A DNA stretch of 64,000 nucleotides from CAIKZY01 sp044374195 (GTDB taxonomy: Bacteria; Actinomycetota; Actinomycetes; S36-B12), in assembly GCA_044374195.1 (NCBI GenBank), contig JBILOY010000001.1, forward strand, positions 177,979-241,978, given 5' to 3'. How positions within the stretch are numbered: position 1 is the stretch's first letter; each line of letters begins with the position of its first letter. The notes under the pieces were generated by a model. That model worked only from the letters and a program-made list of their open reading frames with translations. It did not search any database and was not told the DNA's origin. This document shows positions 41,200 through 50,343 of this stretch, piece by piece. The translations under genes were made by a program, and so were the position numbers.

Positions 41200-42681
41200 A
41201 TGACTTTGACACTCGCTGCCACCTCCCCTGCTGCCACCGTCTGTGATGGCCTGCTCATCGGGATCTCGCCTGCCAAGGGCAAGTCCGTCGATGTCCATGC
41301 GCATGGCCTGTCAGCCGCGCAGTCGCGCAAGCTGGCCGAGGCCTTCGTCTCGGCCGGTGCAAGCGGCAAGGCCGGCGAGGTCACGCGCATCCCCGCGCAG
41401 GCAGGCATCAAGGCCAAGACCATCGTCGCGGTGGGCCTCGGCGAGTTCCGCACGATGAAGGGCTTCGAGTCCTTCCGCCGCAGCATGGGCAACGCCGTGC
41501 GCTCAATGGCCGGCAGCAAGAAGATCGCGATCATCGCGACCCCCGATATCCCGCACCTGCGTCCTCTGGCACTTGGTGCCCAGCTTGCCGCCTACTCCTT
41601 CACCGAGCACAAGTCCAAGTCGAAGGGCTCGGCACCGGTGCCGAGCATCGTGCTGCTGGTTCCCGGTGCGGTGACTCCTGAGCAGAAGGCGCTCATCGGC
41701 GAGATCAACGTGATCTCGTCCAGCGTTTTCCTCGCACGCGATCTCGTGAACACTCCCCCCAACGCACTTCCCCCCATCGCCCTCGCCAAGGCCGCGAAGG
41801 ATGCGGTCGCGGGCCTGCCGGTCAAGGTCACCACGTGGGATGTCGCAGCGCTTAAGCGCGATGGCTGCGGCGGAATCCTCGGTGTCGGTCAGGGCTCAAC
41901 CAACCCCCCGCGCCTGGTCAAGCTCGAGTACGCACCCGCCGGCGCCACCAAGCACCTCTCACTCGTCGGCAAGGGAATCACCTTCGACACCGGTGGCATC
42001 TCGATCAAGCCCGCAGCCCAGATGGATGAGATGAAGGGCGATATGGGCGGCGCCGCCGCAGTGATCGCCGCCGTCAAGGCCATTGCCGAACTAGGCCTGA
42101 AGGTCAAGGTCACCGGCTGGGTGCCCACCGCCGAGAACATGCCCAGCGGCGATGCCATGCGCCCTGGCGATGTCATCACCATGTTCGACGGCACCACGGT
42201 CGAGGTCCTGAACACCGACGCTGAGGGTCGCCTGATCCTGGCCGATGCCCTCGGTATGGCAGTGCTGGAGAAGCCGACGCTGCTCATTGACGCCGCCACC
42301 TTGACCGGAGCCCAGCGCGTGGCCCTCGGCTCACGTATCGCGGGCGTCATGGCCAATGACGACGACGCCCGGGCGCAGGTCTGTTCCGCCGCTGATGCCG
42401 CAGGCGAGGAGGTCTGGCCGATGCCCCTGTCGGAGGACTTCCGCCCCGCTTTCGACTCCCCGACCGCAGATCTCGCCAATATCGGTGACCGTTTCGGCGG
42501 GATGATGGGTGCCGGAGTCTTCCTCCAGGAGTTCATCCCCAAGGGCCAGCCCTGGGTGCACATCGACATCGCCGGGCCTTCGTTCAATGACAAGGCCGCC
42601 TACGGCTACACCCCCAAGGGCGGCACGGGCGCCGCAGTGCGCACCTTCGTTCAGGTTGCCCGCGAGCTTGCGACACAATAG
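41200..42681 (+). CDS. pepA: leucyl aminopeptidase (M17)
   Basis: A cytosolic two-zinc aminopeptidase of 493 residues, hexameric in the family. The N-terminal macro-like domain (to about residue 165) precedes the catalytic half: KGITFDTGGISIKP (metal Lys and Asp), MKGDMGGAAAV, and NTDAEGRLILADAL with the signature Asp and Glu. Full length. It releases N-terminal residues in peptide recycling. Confidence 0.95.
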   Translation: MTLTLAATSPAATVCDGLLIGISPAKGKSVDVHAHGLSAAQSRKLAEAFVSAGASGKAGEVTRIPAQAGIKAKTIVAVGLGEFRTMKGFESFRRSMGNAVRSMAGSKKIAIIATPDIPHLRPLALGAQLAAYSFTEHKSKSKGSAPVPSIVLLVPGAVTPEQKALIGEINVISSSVFLARDLVNTPPNALPPIALAKAAKDAVAGLPVKVTTWDVAALKRDGCGGILGVGQGSTNPPRLVKLEYAPAGATKHLSLVGKGITFDTGGISIKPAAQMDEMKGDMGGAAAVIAAVKAIAELGLKVKVTGWVPTAENMPSGDAMRPGDVITMFDGTTVEVLNTDAEGRLILADALGMAVLEKPTLLIDAATLTGAQRVALGSRIAGVMANDDDARAQVCSAADAAGEEVWPMPLSEDFRPAFDSPTADLANIGDRFGGMMGAGVFLQEFIPKGQPWVHIDIAGPSFNDKAAYGYTPKGGTGAAVRTFVQVARELATQ

Positions 42682-42741
42682 AGGTACTGAATCGCGTTGA
42701 TTCGGGCGTTCGCGCAACTTGTATAGACATTTGGAGCCTCC

Positions 42742-44112
42742 GTGGCACATGCAGACCTGGTCATCCTCGGCGGCGGCAGTGGCGGTTACGCCTGCGCCCT
42801 TCGCGCATCGGAGCTCGGCCTCTCGGTCATCTTGATCGACAAGGACAAGCTCGGCGGAACCTGCCTGCATCGCGGCTGCATCCCGACTAAGGCACTTCTG
42901 CACGCAGCTGAGGTTGCTGACTCCACGCGCGAGAGCGAGCAGTTCGGCGTGAACGCAACACTGCACGGAATCGACATGGTCAAGGTCAACGAGTACCGCG
43001 ACGGTGTTGTCGGTCGTCTCTACAAGGGCCTGCAGGGTCTGGTGAAGAGTCGCAACGTGACCTTCGTCGAAGGCGCCGGCCGTCTTGTCGGCCCAAACAC
43101 TGTCGAGGTTAATGGCGAGCAGTACACCGGCACGCATGTCGTTCTCGCCACCGGCTCGTACGCGCGCACCCTGCCCGGCCTCGAGATCAGCGGCCGCATC
43201 ATGACCTCCGATCAGGCCCTCAATCTTGATTACGTTCCCGCGCGCACCATCGTGCTCGGCGGCGGCGTCATCGGTGTCGAATTCGCCAGCGTCTGGAGAT
43301 CCTTCGGCTCCGAAGTCACCATCATCGAAGGCCTGCCGCGCCTGGTTCCCAATGAAGACGAGGCCTGCAGCAAGGCACTTGAGCGTGCCTTCCGCAAGCG
43401 CGGCATCAACTTCTCGACCGGCGTTCGTTTCGCATCCGCAACTCAAGATGACAATGGCGTGCACGTCACCCTCGAAGACGGCAAGACCTTCGACGCCGAC
43501 ATCCTTCTCGTGGCCGTCGGTCGCGGCCCGAACGCAAGTGGCATGGGCTTCGAGGAGCAGGGCGTCGCCATGGAGCGCGGTTGGGTTCTCGTCGACGAGC
43601 GCTTGCGCACGAACATCCCGAGCATCTTCGCGGTCGGCGACATCACCCCAGGTCTGCAACTCGCGCACCGCGGCTTCCAGCACGGCATCTTCGTCGCCGA
43701 GGAGATCGCCGGCCTGCACCCGATCGTCATTGCCGACATCAACATCCCGCGCGTCACCTACTGCGAGCCTGAGATCGGCTCGGTCGGCATGACCGAGGTC
43801 GAGGCGAAGGCAGCACATGGCGACGATGCGATCACGACCTACGAGTACAACCTCGGAGGCAACGGCAAGAGCCAGATTCTGGGCACCGCGGGCTTCATCA
43901 AGCTCGTACAGCTCAAGGACGGCCCCGTCATCGGTATCCACATGGTTGGCTCGCGCATCGGCGAGCAGATCGGCGAGGCCCAGCTCATCGTCAACTGGGA
44001 GGCCCATCCGGAGGATGTCGCCAACCTGATCCACGCTCATCCGACCCAGAACGAGGCCATGGGCGAGGCGCACCTTGCACTTGCAGGCAAGCCCCTCCAT
44101 GCTCACGCATAG
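42742..44112 (+). CDS. lpdA: dihydrolipoamide dehydrogenase
   Basis: E3 subunit that reoxidises dihydrolipoyl groups with NAD, 456 residues. FAD site GGGSGGYACA, redox disulfide GGTCLHRGCIPTK, NAD site VLGGGVIGVEF, second FAD motif FAVGDIT and the C-terminal active-site His pair region (NLIHAHPTQNEAMGEA) are all present. GGAG lies about 6 nt before the GTG at 42742. It stands directly before sucB, so E3 and E2 are probably made together. Confidence 0.95.
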   Translation: MAHADLVILGGGSGGYACALRASELGLSVILIDKDKLGGTCLHRGCIPTKALLHAAEVADSTRESEQFGVNATLHGIDMVKVNEYRDGVVGRLYKGLQGLVKSRNVTFVEGAGRLVGPNTVEVNGEQYTGTHVVLATGSYARTLPGLEISGRIMTSDQALNLDYVPARTIVLGGGVIGVEFASVWRSFGSEVTIIEGLPRLVPNEDEACSKALERAFRKRGINFSTGVRFASATQDDNGVHVTLEDGKTFDADILLVAVGRGPNASGMGFEEQGVAMERGWVLVDERLRTNIPSIFAVGDITPGLQLAHRGFQHGIFVAEEIAGLHPIVIADINIPRVTYCEPEIGSVGMTEVEAKAAHGDDAITTYEYNLGGNGKSQILGTAGFIKLVQLKDGPVIGIHMVGSRIGEQIGEAQLIVNWEAHPEDVANLIHAHPTQNEAMGEAHLALAGKPLHAHA

Positions 44113-44239
44113 TGGAACGAGCACGACCAGCACCATCCGCTAGACCGCTTTACCGCGTAGGGCCGAACAGGCACCTCGCACTCGATAAGCAGTACCTCGG
44201 ACAAAGGGCCACAAACCCGAATACGAAGGAGCAGCACAG

Positions 44240-45964
44240 ATGTCGGTTTCGGTCACCATGCCTCAGCTCGGCGAGAGCGTCACTGAAGGCACGATCACAC
44301 GCTGGCTGAAGAACGTCGGCGACACCGTGGTGGCCGACGAGCCGCTGCTCGAGATCTCGACCGACAAGGTCGACACTGAGATCCCCGCGCCCGTATCGGG
44401 TGTTCTGCTGTCGATCAGTGCGCAGGAGGACGAAACCGTACTCGTCGGCGCTGAGCTCGCCGTCATCGGCACCGCTGACGGTGCCCCTGCCGCTACGCCT
44501 GCCCCTGCCGCTACGCCTGCACCCGCTGCTGCACCTGCACCCACTGCGCCCGCTCCGGTCGCCGAAGTTCCTGCTGCCCCGGCGCCTGTCGTCGAGGCAC
44601 CGGCTGCGCCCGCCGCAGCCACTCCGGTAGTCGGTGGCGCCACCACTGCTGTCGTTCTCCCCGCACTCGGCGAGAGCGTGACCGAGGGCACCGTCGTGCG
44701 CTGGCTCAAGGCCGTGGGCGATGCCGTCGCCGCCGATGAGCCGCTGCTCGAGATCTCCACTGACAAGGTCGATACCGAGATCCCGGCACCTGTCGCCGGC
44801 ACCTTGGTCGAGATCACTGCCGGTGACGATGCCACTGTCGCCGTGGGCGGTCAGCTCGGCCTCATCGCTACTGGTGCTACTGCACCTGCCGCACCCGCTG
44901 CGCCCGCTCCTGCGGCACCCGCCGCGCCCGCTCCTGCGGCACCCGCTCCCGTCGTTCCTGCTCCTGTTCCTGCACCTGCACCTGTTTCCACACCGGCGGC
45001 CGCTGCACCTGCAGCACCGTCCGCCGCCAGCGTCGACAATTCCGATTCCTATGTCACGCCGCTCGTGCGCCGGCTTGCAGCACAAAACGGCGTCGACCTG
45101 TCGACCGTCACCGGCTCCGGCATTGGCGGCCGCATCCGCAAGCAGGATGTCCTCGCTGCCGCGGCACCTCAGGCAGCGGCACCCGCGGCGCCCGCCGCCA
45201 CTGCGGCACCGTCGGCACGTGCTTCACTGCCGGTCTCACCGCTGCGCGGACGCACCGAGAAGATGCCGCGCCTGCGCAAGGTCATTGCCGAGCGCATGGT
45301 CGAGTCGCTGCAGGTATCAGCGCAACTCACCACTGTCATCGAGGTTGATGTCACGCGCATCAACACCCTGCGAAGCAAGGTCAAGCGCGACTTCGAGGCA
45401 CGCGAGGGCGTCAAGCTCTCGTTCCTCCCGTTCTTCTGCAAGGCAGCCGTCGAGGCGCTCAAGCAGTTCCCGCAGGTCAATGCCTCCGTCGATATGGCCG
45501 AGGGCACCATCACCTATCACGATGCCGAAAACCTGGGCATTGCGGTTGATACCGAGCGCGGGCTGCTGGTTCCAGTCATTCGTAATGCGGGCGACCTCAA
45601 CGTCGCCGGCATCGCTCGTCACATCGCCGATGTCGCCGACCGCACGCGCACGAACAAGCTCTCCCCCGATGATCTCAGCGGTGGCACCTTCACGGTAACG
45701 AACACCGGCAGCCGTGGCGCCCTGTTCGACACCCCGATCATCAGCCAGCCGCAGGTTGCGATTCTCGGCACCGGTGCCGTGGTCAAGAGGCCCGTGGTCG
45801 TCACCGATAACACCGGCGCCGATGTCATCGCCATCCGCTCAATGGTCTACCTGGCACTGTCCTACGACCACCGCATCGTCGACGGCGCTGATGCGGCCCG
45901 CTTCCTCGGCGCGATGAAGGCTCGCTTGGAAGAGGCGGCCTTCGAAGCCGAACTCGGCCTGTAG
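44240..45964 (+). CDS. sucB: 2-oxoacid dehydrogenase E2 (dihydrolipoamide succinyl/acetyltransferase)
   Basis: The 574-residue E2 core. Two lipoyl domains (residues about 1-75 and 135-210) each carry EISTDKVDTEIPAP with the lipoylated Lys. Ala/Pro linkers made of PAATPAP-like repeats join them to an E1/E3-binding domain (YVTPLVRRLAAQNGVDL) and the acyltransferase core ending in SYDHRIVDGAD. In M. tuberculosis the equivalent (Rv2215, DlaT) serves both pyruvate dehydrogenase and peroxide defence, so the acyl specificity is uncertain. AAGGAG precedes the ATG. The leader of 127 bp has no other feature that I can see. Confidence 0.93.
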   Translation: MSVSVTMPQLGESVTEGTITRWLKNVGDTVVADEPLLEISTDKVDTEIPAPVSGVLLSISAQEDETVLVGAELAVIGTADGAPAATPAPAATPAPAAAPAPTAPAPVAEVPAAPAPVVEAPAAPAAATPVVGGATTAVVLPALGESVTEGTVVRWLKAVGDAVAADEPLLEISTDKVDTEIPAPVAGTLVEITAGDDATVAVGGQLGLIATGATAPAAPAAPAPAAPAAPAPAAPAPVVPAPVPAPAPVSTPAAAAPAAPSAASVDNSDSYVTPLVRRLAAQNGVDLSTVTGSGIGGRIRKQDVLAAAAPQAAAPAAPAATAAPSARASLPVSPLRGRTEKMPRLRKVIAERMVESLQVSAQLTTVIEVDVTRINTLRSKVKRDFEAREGVKLSFLPFFCKAAVEALKQFPQVNASVDMAEGTITYHDAENLGIAVDTERGLLVPVIRNAGDLNVAGIARHIADVADRTRTNKLSPDDLSGGTFTVTNTGSRGALFDTPIISQPQVAILGTGAVVKRPVVVTDNTGADVIAIRSMVYLALSYDHRIVDGADAARFLGAMKARLEEAAFEAELGL

Positions 45965-45998
45965 TGCATCAATCGAAGTACTGCGAGAGGCTGAGACC

Positions 45999-46895
45999 AT
46001 GAGAATTGCTGTTACCGGATCATCTGGCCTCATTGGCTCCGCCCTCGTTCCGCATCTGCGAGCTGCCGGCCATGAGGTGCAGCGCGTCGTGCGCCGCGCA
46101 TCGTCCGCCCCTGACGAAATCACCTGGGATCCCGCCAAGGGCACCATCGACCTCGCCACACTCAACGGAGTCGACGGTGTCGTGCACCTGGCCGGCGCTG
46201 GCGTGGGCGATCACCGCTGGAGTGATGACTACAAGCGCGAGATCCTCAACAGTCGCGTCGACAGCACCAACACGATCGTGCGCGCAATGCAGCAGGTTGA
46301 GCATCGCCCCCGTGTTCTCGTCTCCGCATCCGCCATCGGCTGGTATGGCGACACTGGCGATCGCATCGTCGACGAGACAGCACCTGCGGGTACCGGGTTC
46401 CTGGCTGATGTGGTGCGCGCCTGGGAAGGCGCCTCGCAGGTAGCCGTCGAATCAGGTATCCGCGTCGTCAACCCGCGCACCGGCCTCGTGGTCGCGAAGT
46501 CAGGTGGCGCCTGGGCACGCATGTTCCCGCTGTTCAAGTTCGGCCTCGGCGGCAAGCTCGGCAACGGCAAGCAGTACTGGTCCTGGATCTCGCTGCGCGA
46601 CGAGGTGTGCGCACTGCAGTTCCTGCTCGAGCAAGAGCACCTCAGCGGCCCGGTCAATCTCACCGGGCCGACTCCGGTAACCAATGCCGAAGTCACCTCG
46701 GTCATGGGTCACGTTCTCGGCCGTCCGACCTTGCTGCCCGCGCCAGCATTCGCATTGAAGGCAGCGCTCGGCGAATTCTCGACCGAGGTACTCGGCAGCA
46801 CACGAGTCGTGCCCGCGGTGCTCGAGCAGGCCCAATTCCGCTTCCAGGATTCCACGATCGAGAGCGCTATCCGCACGGCCCTCGATAGCGAGTAA
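45999..46895 (+). CDS. TIGR01777-family SDR oxidoreductase/epimerase-like protein
   Basis: A 298-residue extended SDR with the NAD(P) motif VTGSSGLIGSAL, the family marker LAGAGVGDHRWSDDYKREILNSRV, and VSASAIGWYGDTGD where the SDR Tyr is present. Substrate is unknown; the family includes YfcH and human SDR39U1. It follows sucB with a 34-bp gap, as Rv2216 follows dlaT in M. tuberculosis. Confidence 0.85.
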   Translation: MRIAVTGSSGLIGSALVPHLRAAGHEVQRVVRRASSAPDEITWDPAKGTIDLATLNGVDGVVHLAGAGVGDHRWSDDYKREILNSRVDSTNTIVRAMQQVEHRPRVLVSASAIGWYGDTGDRIVDETAPAGTGFLADVVRAWEGASQVAVESGIRVVNPRTGLVVAKSGGAWARMFPLFKFGLGGKLGNGKQYWSWISLRDEVCALQFLLEQEHLSGPVNLTGPTPVTNAEVTSVMGHVLGRPTLLPAPAFALKAALGEFSTEVLGSTRVVPAVLEQAQFRFQDSTIESAIRTALDSE

Positions 46896-46897
46896 GC

Positions 46898-48160
46898 ATG
46901 ACCGAATCGCACGACGTCGTCATCATCGGAGCAGGCCTGGCAGGTCTCGCCGCGGCGCGGCAACTCTCGATTCATGGCATCGACGTCGTGGTCCTCGACT
47001 CAGCCGATGCTGTCGGTGGTCGGGTGCGCAGTGACGTCATCGACGACTTCATCCTCGATCGAGGCTTTCAGCTCTACAACCCCTCCTACCCGGAGTCCGC
47101 GCGGGTCCTCGATCATCAGGCCCTGCACCTGCAGCCTCTGGTTCCCGGAGTCGTCGTCAGCAAGGGCACCCATCGCATTCACCTCGGCGATCCACGCCGC
47201 AAGCCCGGCTGGGCCTTGCAAGGGGCATCGCCTCGCATCGGCTCCGCCCTGTCGAAGATGCGTTTTGCTTCCTACGCGTGGAAGCAATCACGCCGCCCCG
47301 TTGCGGAGATCGAGCGCGCCGCCGACCGTGACGCCTACAGCGCACTTCGCGCGGCAGGTATCGACTCCACCTTCATCGAGACAGTGCTGCGCCCGTTCCT
47401 CACCGGAGTATTCCTCGAGTCAGAACTGCACACCTCACAACGGTTCCTCGATCTCGTGCTGCGCTCCTTCATCCGCGGGGTGCCCAGCGTGCCTGCCGCC
47501 GGAATGCAGGCGATCCCTGTCCAGCTTGCGGGCTCCCTGCCCGCAGGGAGTGTGCGACTCGATGTTCGTGCAACAGAGGTCACCGGTTCTCGGGTACGTA
47601 CTGACGACGATGACTTCGAGGCAAGTGCAGTCATCGTGGCCAGCGATCCTGTTTCCGCCGCAACCCTGCTGCCCGGGCTCACCATTCCTGCTGGCAACGC
47701 CGTCACCACCTGGTACCACTCAACGCGCACGAAACTCACCGGCGGCGACGGCGTGCTCGTCGTTGATGGCGAGCGACGCGGCCCAGTCATCAACTCCGTC
47801 GCCATCTCCAATGCCGCTCCCGATTACGCGCCGAACGGTCACACGCTTGTGTCGACCTCAACCCTTGGCACCGACTCGTCGGCGGAGGCTGAGCGCCGCG
47901 TACTCGAGCATCTCTCGGTACTGCACGGCACGAGCACCCGCGACTGGGAACTCGTCGGCGTCTACGCAATTCCGTACGCGCTGCCGGCCATGGTTCCGCC
48001 GCTGCAGGTACGGCAGCCCGTTGATCTCGGCGATGGCCTCTTCGTAGCCGGCGATCACCGCGACACCGCATCGATTCAAGGCGCGATGGTGAGCGGTCGT
48101 CGCTGCGCCGACGCCGTGCTCGCCCGTCTCGGAGTAACGTCGATCACCGGTGCCGCATGA
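46898..48160 (+). CDS. FAD-dependent amine-oxidase/phytoene-desaturase-like oxidoreductase
   Basis: A 420-residue flavoprotein. The N-terminal dinucleotide motif IIGAGLAGLAAARQL is followed by VGGRVRSD, and the C-terminal LFVAGDHRDTASIQGAMVSGRRCAD closes the FAD site. The middle (EAVLRPFLTGVFL-like region and RSFIRGVPSVPAAGMQAIP) resembles protoporphyrinogen and carotenoid desaturase relatives. Substrate unknown. It lies 2 bp after the SDR gene and overlaps lipB by 4 bp, so it belongs to the sucB-lipB transcript. Confidence 0.82.
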   Translation: MTESHDVVIIGAGLAGLAAARQLSIHGIDVVVLDSADAVGGRVRSDVIDDFILDRGFQLYNPSYPESARVLDHQALHLQPLVPGVVVSKGTHRIHLGDPRRKPGWALQGASPRIGSALSKMRFASYAWKQSRRPVAEIERAADRDAYSALRAAGIDSTFIETVLRPFLTGVFLESELHTSQRFLDLVLRSFIRGVPSVPAAGMQAIPVQLAGSLPAGSVRLDVRATEVTGSRVRTDDDDFEASAVIVASDPVSAATLLPGLTIPAGNAVTTWYHSTRTKLTGGDGVLVVDGERRGPVINSVAISNAAPDYAPNGHTLVSTSTLGTDSSAEAERRVLEHLSVLHGTSTRDWELVGVYAIPYALPAMVPPLQVRQPVDLGDGLFVAGDHRDTASIQGAMVSGRRCADAVLARLGVTSITGAA

Positions 48161-48807
48161 ACCGAACGACATCACTCGAGATCCGCGACATCGGATTCGG
48201 CGACGCGGCGGTCGAGTACCAGGCCGGCTGGGATCTACAACGAGAGATCCATGCCGAGGTTGTCGGCGGCTTGCTTCCTGACACCGTGCTGCTGCTCGAG
48301 CATCAGTCGGTCTACACCGCAGGTCGGCGCACCGAGGACTTCGAGCGACCCTTCGACGGCACGCCCGTCGTTGATGTCGACCGCGGGGGCAAGATCACCT
48401 GGCATGGCCCGGGCCAGCTTGTGGGCTACCCGATCGTGCGATTGCCTGACCCCATCGATGTGATCGCCCATGTGCGCCGTATCGAAGCCATGCTCGTCGA
48501 GGTGTGCGCGGAGTTCGGCGTCACGACTTCGCAGGTCAAGGGTCGCAGCGGCGTGTGGGTGACAGCTGATGAGCGCGGACCTGACCGCAAGATTGCCGCG
48601 ATCGGCATCCGCGTTACCCAGGGCGTCACGATGCACGGGTTCGCCCTTAACTGCGACAACGACCTCGCCTGGTTCGATCGCATCGTGCCCTGCGGGATCC
48701 GCGATGCCGAGGTCACGACCTTGTCGCAGGAGGCCGGTCGCAGCATCACGGTCGCCGAGGTGCTGCCCGTCGTCAGCGCCCGCCTCCCCCTCGTCCTGAC
48801 CGCGTAG
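48157..48807 (+). CDS. lipB: octanoyl-ACP:protein octanoyltransferase
   Basis: Moves octanoyl from ACP to lipoyl-domain lysines, 216 residues. RGGKITWHGPGQLVGYP, then DRKIAAIGIRV with the catalytic Lys, and MHGFALNCDNDLAWFDRIVPCGI with the acyl-thioester Cys. Complete. It starts by ATGA overlap with the flavoprotein gene. Its TAG stop is also the first half of the lipA -10 box. Confidence 0.95.
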   Translation: MNRTTSLEIRDIGFGDAAVEYQAGWDLQREIHAEVVGGLLPDTVLLLEHQSVYTAGRRTEDFERPFDGTPVVDVDRGGKITWHGPGQLVGYPIVRLPDPIDVIAHVRRIEAMLVEVCAEFGVTTSQVKGRSGVWVTADERGPDRKIAAIGIRVTQGVTMHGFALNCDNDLAWFDRIVPCGIRDAEVTTLSQEAGRSITVAEVLPVVSARLPLVLTA

Positions 48808-48810
48808 GCT
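48805..48810 (+). promoter_or_regulatory. -10 box of lipA, containing the lipB stop
   Basis: TAGGCT with AAGCAC (6 nt) before the GTG at 48817. TAG at 48805-48807 is the stop of lipB. Confidence 0.5.
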
Positions 48811-48816
48811 AAGCAC

Positions 48817-49800
48817 GTGACCACCACTGACCCGGCTTACGGAGGCACCACCACCGATGGTCGCAAGTTGCTGCGCATCGAGGCTCGCAATGCCGAGACC
48901 CCCATCGAGCGCAAGCCCGAATGGATCCGCACCAAGCTTCGCACCGGGCCCGAGTACTCCCAGATTCGCGAACTCGTTAATCGCGAGGGCCTGCACACCG
49001 TCTGCCAAGAAGCCGGCTGCCCGAATATTTATGAGTGCTGGGAGGACCGCGAGGCCACCTTCCTCATCGGCGGCGAGCAGTGCACGCGCCGATGCGACTT
49101 CTGCCAGATCGACACCGGCAAGCCTGCACCCCTCGACACTGACGAGCCGCGCCGCGTGGCCGAGTCGGTGCAGACCATGCAACTGCGCTACGCGACCATC
49201 ACGGGCGTTGCTCGTGATGATCTTCCTGACGAGGGTGCGTGGCTGTATGCCGAGACAATTCGACTCATCAATGAGTTGAATCCCGGAACAAACGTCGAGG
49301 TGCTCATCCCCGACTTCTCGGCGAAGCCTGAGTTGCTCCAGCAGGTCTTCGATGCGAAGCCGGCAGTGCTCGCGCACAACCTCGAGACCGTGCCGCGCAT
49401 CTTCAAGCGCATTCGTCCGGCTTTCACCTACGAGCGCAGCCTCGACGTCATCACTCAGGCGAAAAACAAGGGCCAGATCACCAAGAGCAACCTGATCCTG
49501 GGCATGGGCGAGGAGATCCCCGAGGTCGTTCAGGCACTTCGCGATCTTCATGAAGCCGGATGCGACCTCATCACCATCACGCAGTACCTGCGCCCGAGCG
49601 CGCGCCATCATCCGGTCGAGCGGTGGGTGCGGCCGGAGGAATTCGTCGAGCTTGCTGACGTGGCCACCGGGATCGGCTTCTCCGGCGTCATGAGCGGCCC
49701 GCTGGTGCGCAGCAGCTATCGCGCCGGCCGACTCTTCAACCAAGCTCGCGAAGCGCGCGAGCGCGGCGGGCAGGCCTCCATCACTGTCACCGGCGCCTGA
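48817..49800 (+). CDS. lipA: lipoyl synthase
   Basis: Radical SAM enzyme that inserts two sulfurs into the octanoyl chain, 327 residues. Auxiliary cluster Cys are in CQEAGCPNIYEC, the SAM cluster in CTRRCDFC, and the C-terminal Ser ligand in RSSYRAG. All are intact. It works directly on LipB product bound to SucB and GcvH, and it needs Fe-S supply such as ErpA provides. Confidence 0.96.
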   Translation: MTTTDPAYGGTTTDGRKLLRIEARNAETPIERKPEWIRTKLRTGPEYSQIRELVNREGLHTVCQEAGCPNIYECWEDREATFLIGGEQCTRRCDFCQIDTGKPAPLDTDEPRRVAESVQTMQLRYATITGVARDDLPDEGAWLYAETIRLINELNPGTNVEVLIPDFSAKPELLQQVFDAKPAVLAHNLETVPRIFKRIRPAFTYERSLDVITQAKNKGQITKSNLILGMGEEIPEVVQALRDLHEAGCDLITITQYLRPSARHHPVERWVRPEEFVELADVATGIGFSGVMSGPLVRSSYRAGRLFNQAREARERGGQASITVTGA

Positions 49801-49802
49801 CA

Positions 49803-50333
49803 ATGAGCGCCGTCGTTCTCGCCACGCATATCTGGCCGAGCACGTCAGAACTCCCGATACCTGTCGAGTTCCTCGACCTTGATTTCTCCGGTGCCATCGG
49901 CGACCGTCATTACGGCGCGACCATGACCGCGGGGGTTCGTGAGAAGAAACTGTTTACCAAAGGTACCGAAATCGCAAACCTGCGCCAGATCTCGATCGTC
50001 GATCGCGGCGAACTCGATCGGGTAGCCGCGACGCTCGGCATCGAAGCGATTGACCCCGGAGTCATCGCCGACAACATCTACACCGAAGGCATCGACGACC
50101 TCACCTCACTGCCACCCATGACCCGTCTCGAATTCAGTAGCGGCGCCATACTCCTGCTCGGCGGCGAGAACTTCCCGTGCACGATCGCCGGCGCCATGGT
50201 TCACCAGGCCCACGGCGCTCGCACGGAGTCCTTCCCCAAGGCCGCCATGGGCCTACGCGGGGTAACCGCCTGGGTGGAGCGCCCCGCCCCGATTCGCCCT
50301 GGCGATCACATCACCGTTCATCGCTGGGCCTAG
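49803..50333 (+). CDS. MOSC-domain protein
   Basis: A 176-residue stand-alone MOSC domain, the C-terminal module of molybdenum cofactor sulfurases. The family core appears as GDRHYGATMTAG, LRQISIVDRGELDRVAATLGI and, near residue 120, GENFPCTIAG with the conserved Cys that can carry sulfur. It lies 2 bp after lipA, an association that could mean sulfur or thiol transfer, but molybdenum enzymes are not seen here. Confidence 0.8.
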   Translation: MSAVVLATHIWPSTSELPIPVEFLDLDFSGAIGDRHYGATMTAGVREKKLFTKGTEIANLRQISIVDRGELDRVAATLGIEAIDPGVIADNIYTEGIDDLTSLPPMTRLEFSSGAILLLGGENFPCTIAGAMVHQAHGARTESFPKAAMGLRGVTAWVERPAPIRPGDHITVHRWA

Positions 50334-50336
50334 GCT
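50331..50336 (+). promoter_or_regulatory. -10 box of DUF4191 gene, containing the MOSC gene stop
   Basis: TAGGCT begins at the stop codon of the MOSC gene and ends 7 nt before the ATG at 50344. Confidence 0.5.
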
Positions 50337-50343
50337 TACGCCC

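Noticed and set aside
42331..44136. 601-codon open frame antisense to pepA and lpdA
   Set aside because: High-GC shadow frame: both genes on the plus strand are complete with all catalytic motifs.
48235..49803. 522-codon open frame antisense to lipB and lipA
   Set aside because: It mirrors the codon bias of two intact enzymes on the other strand and has no domain or ribosome site.
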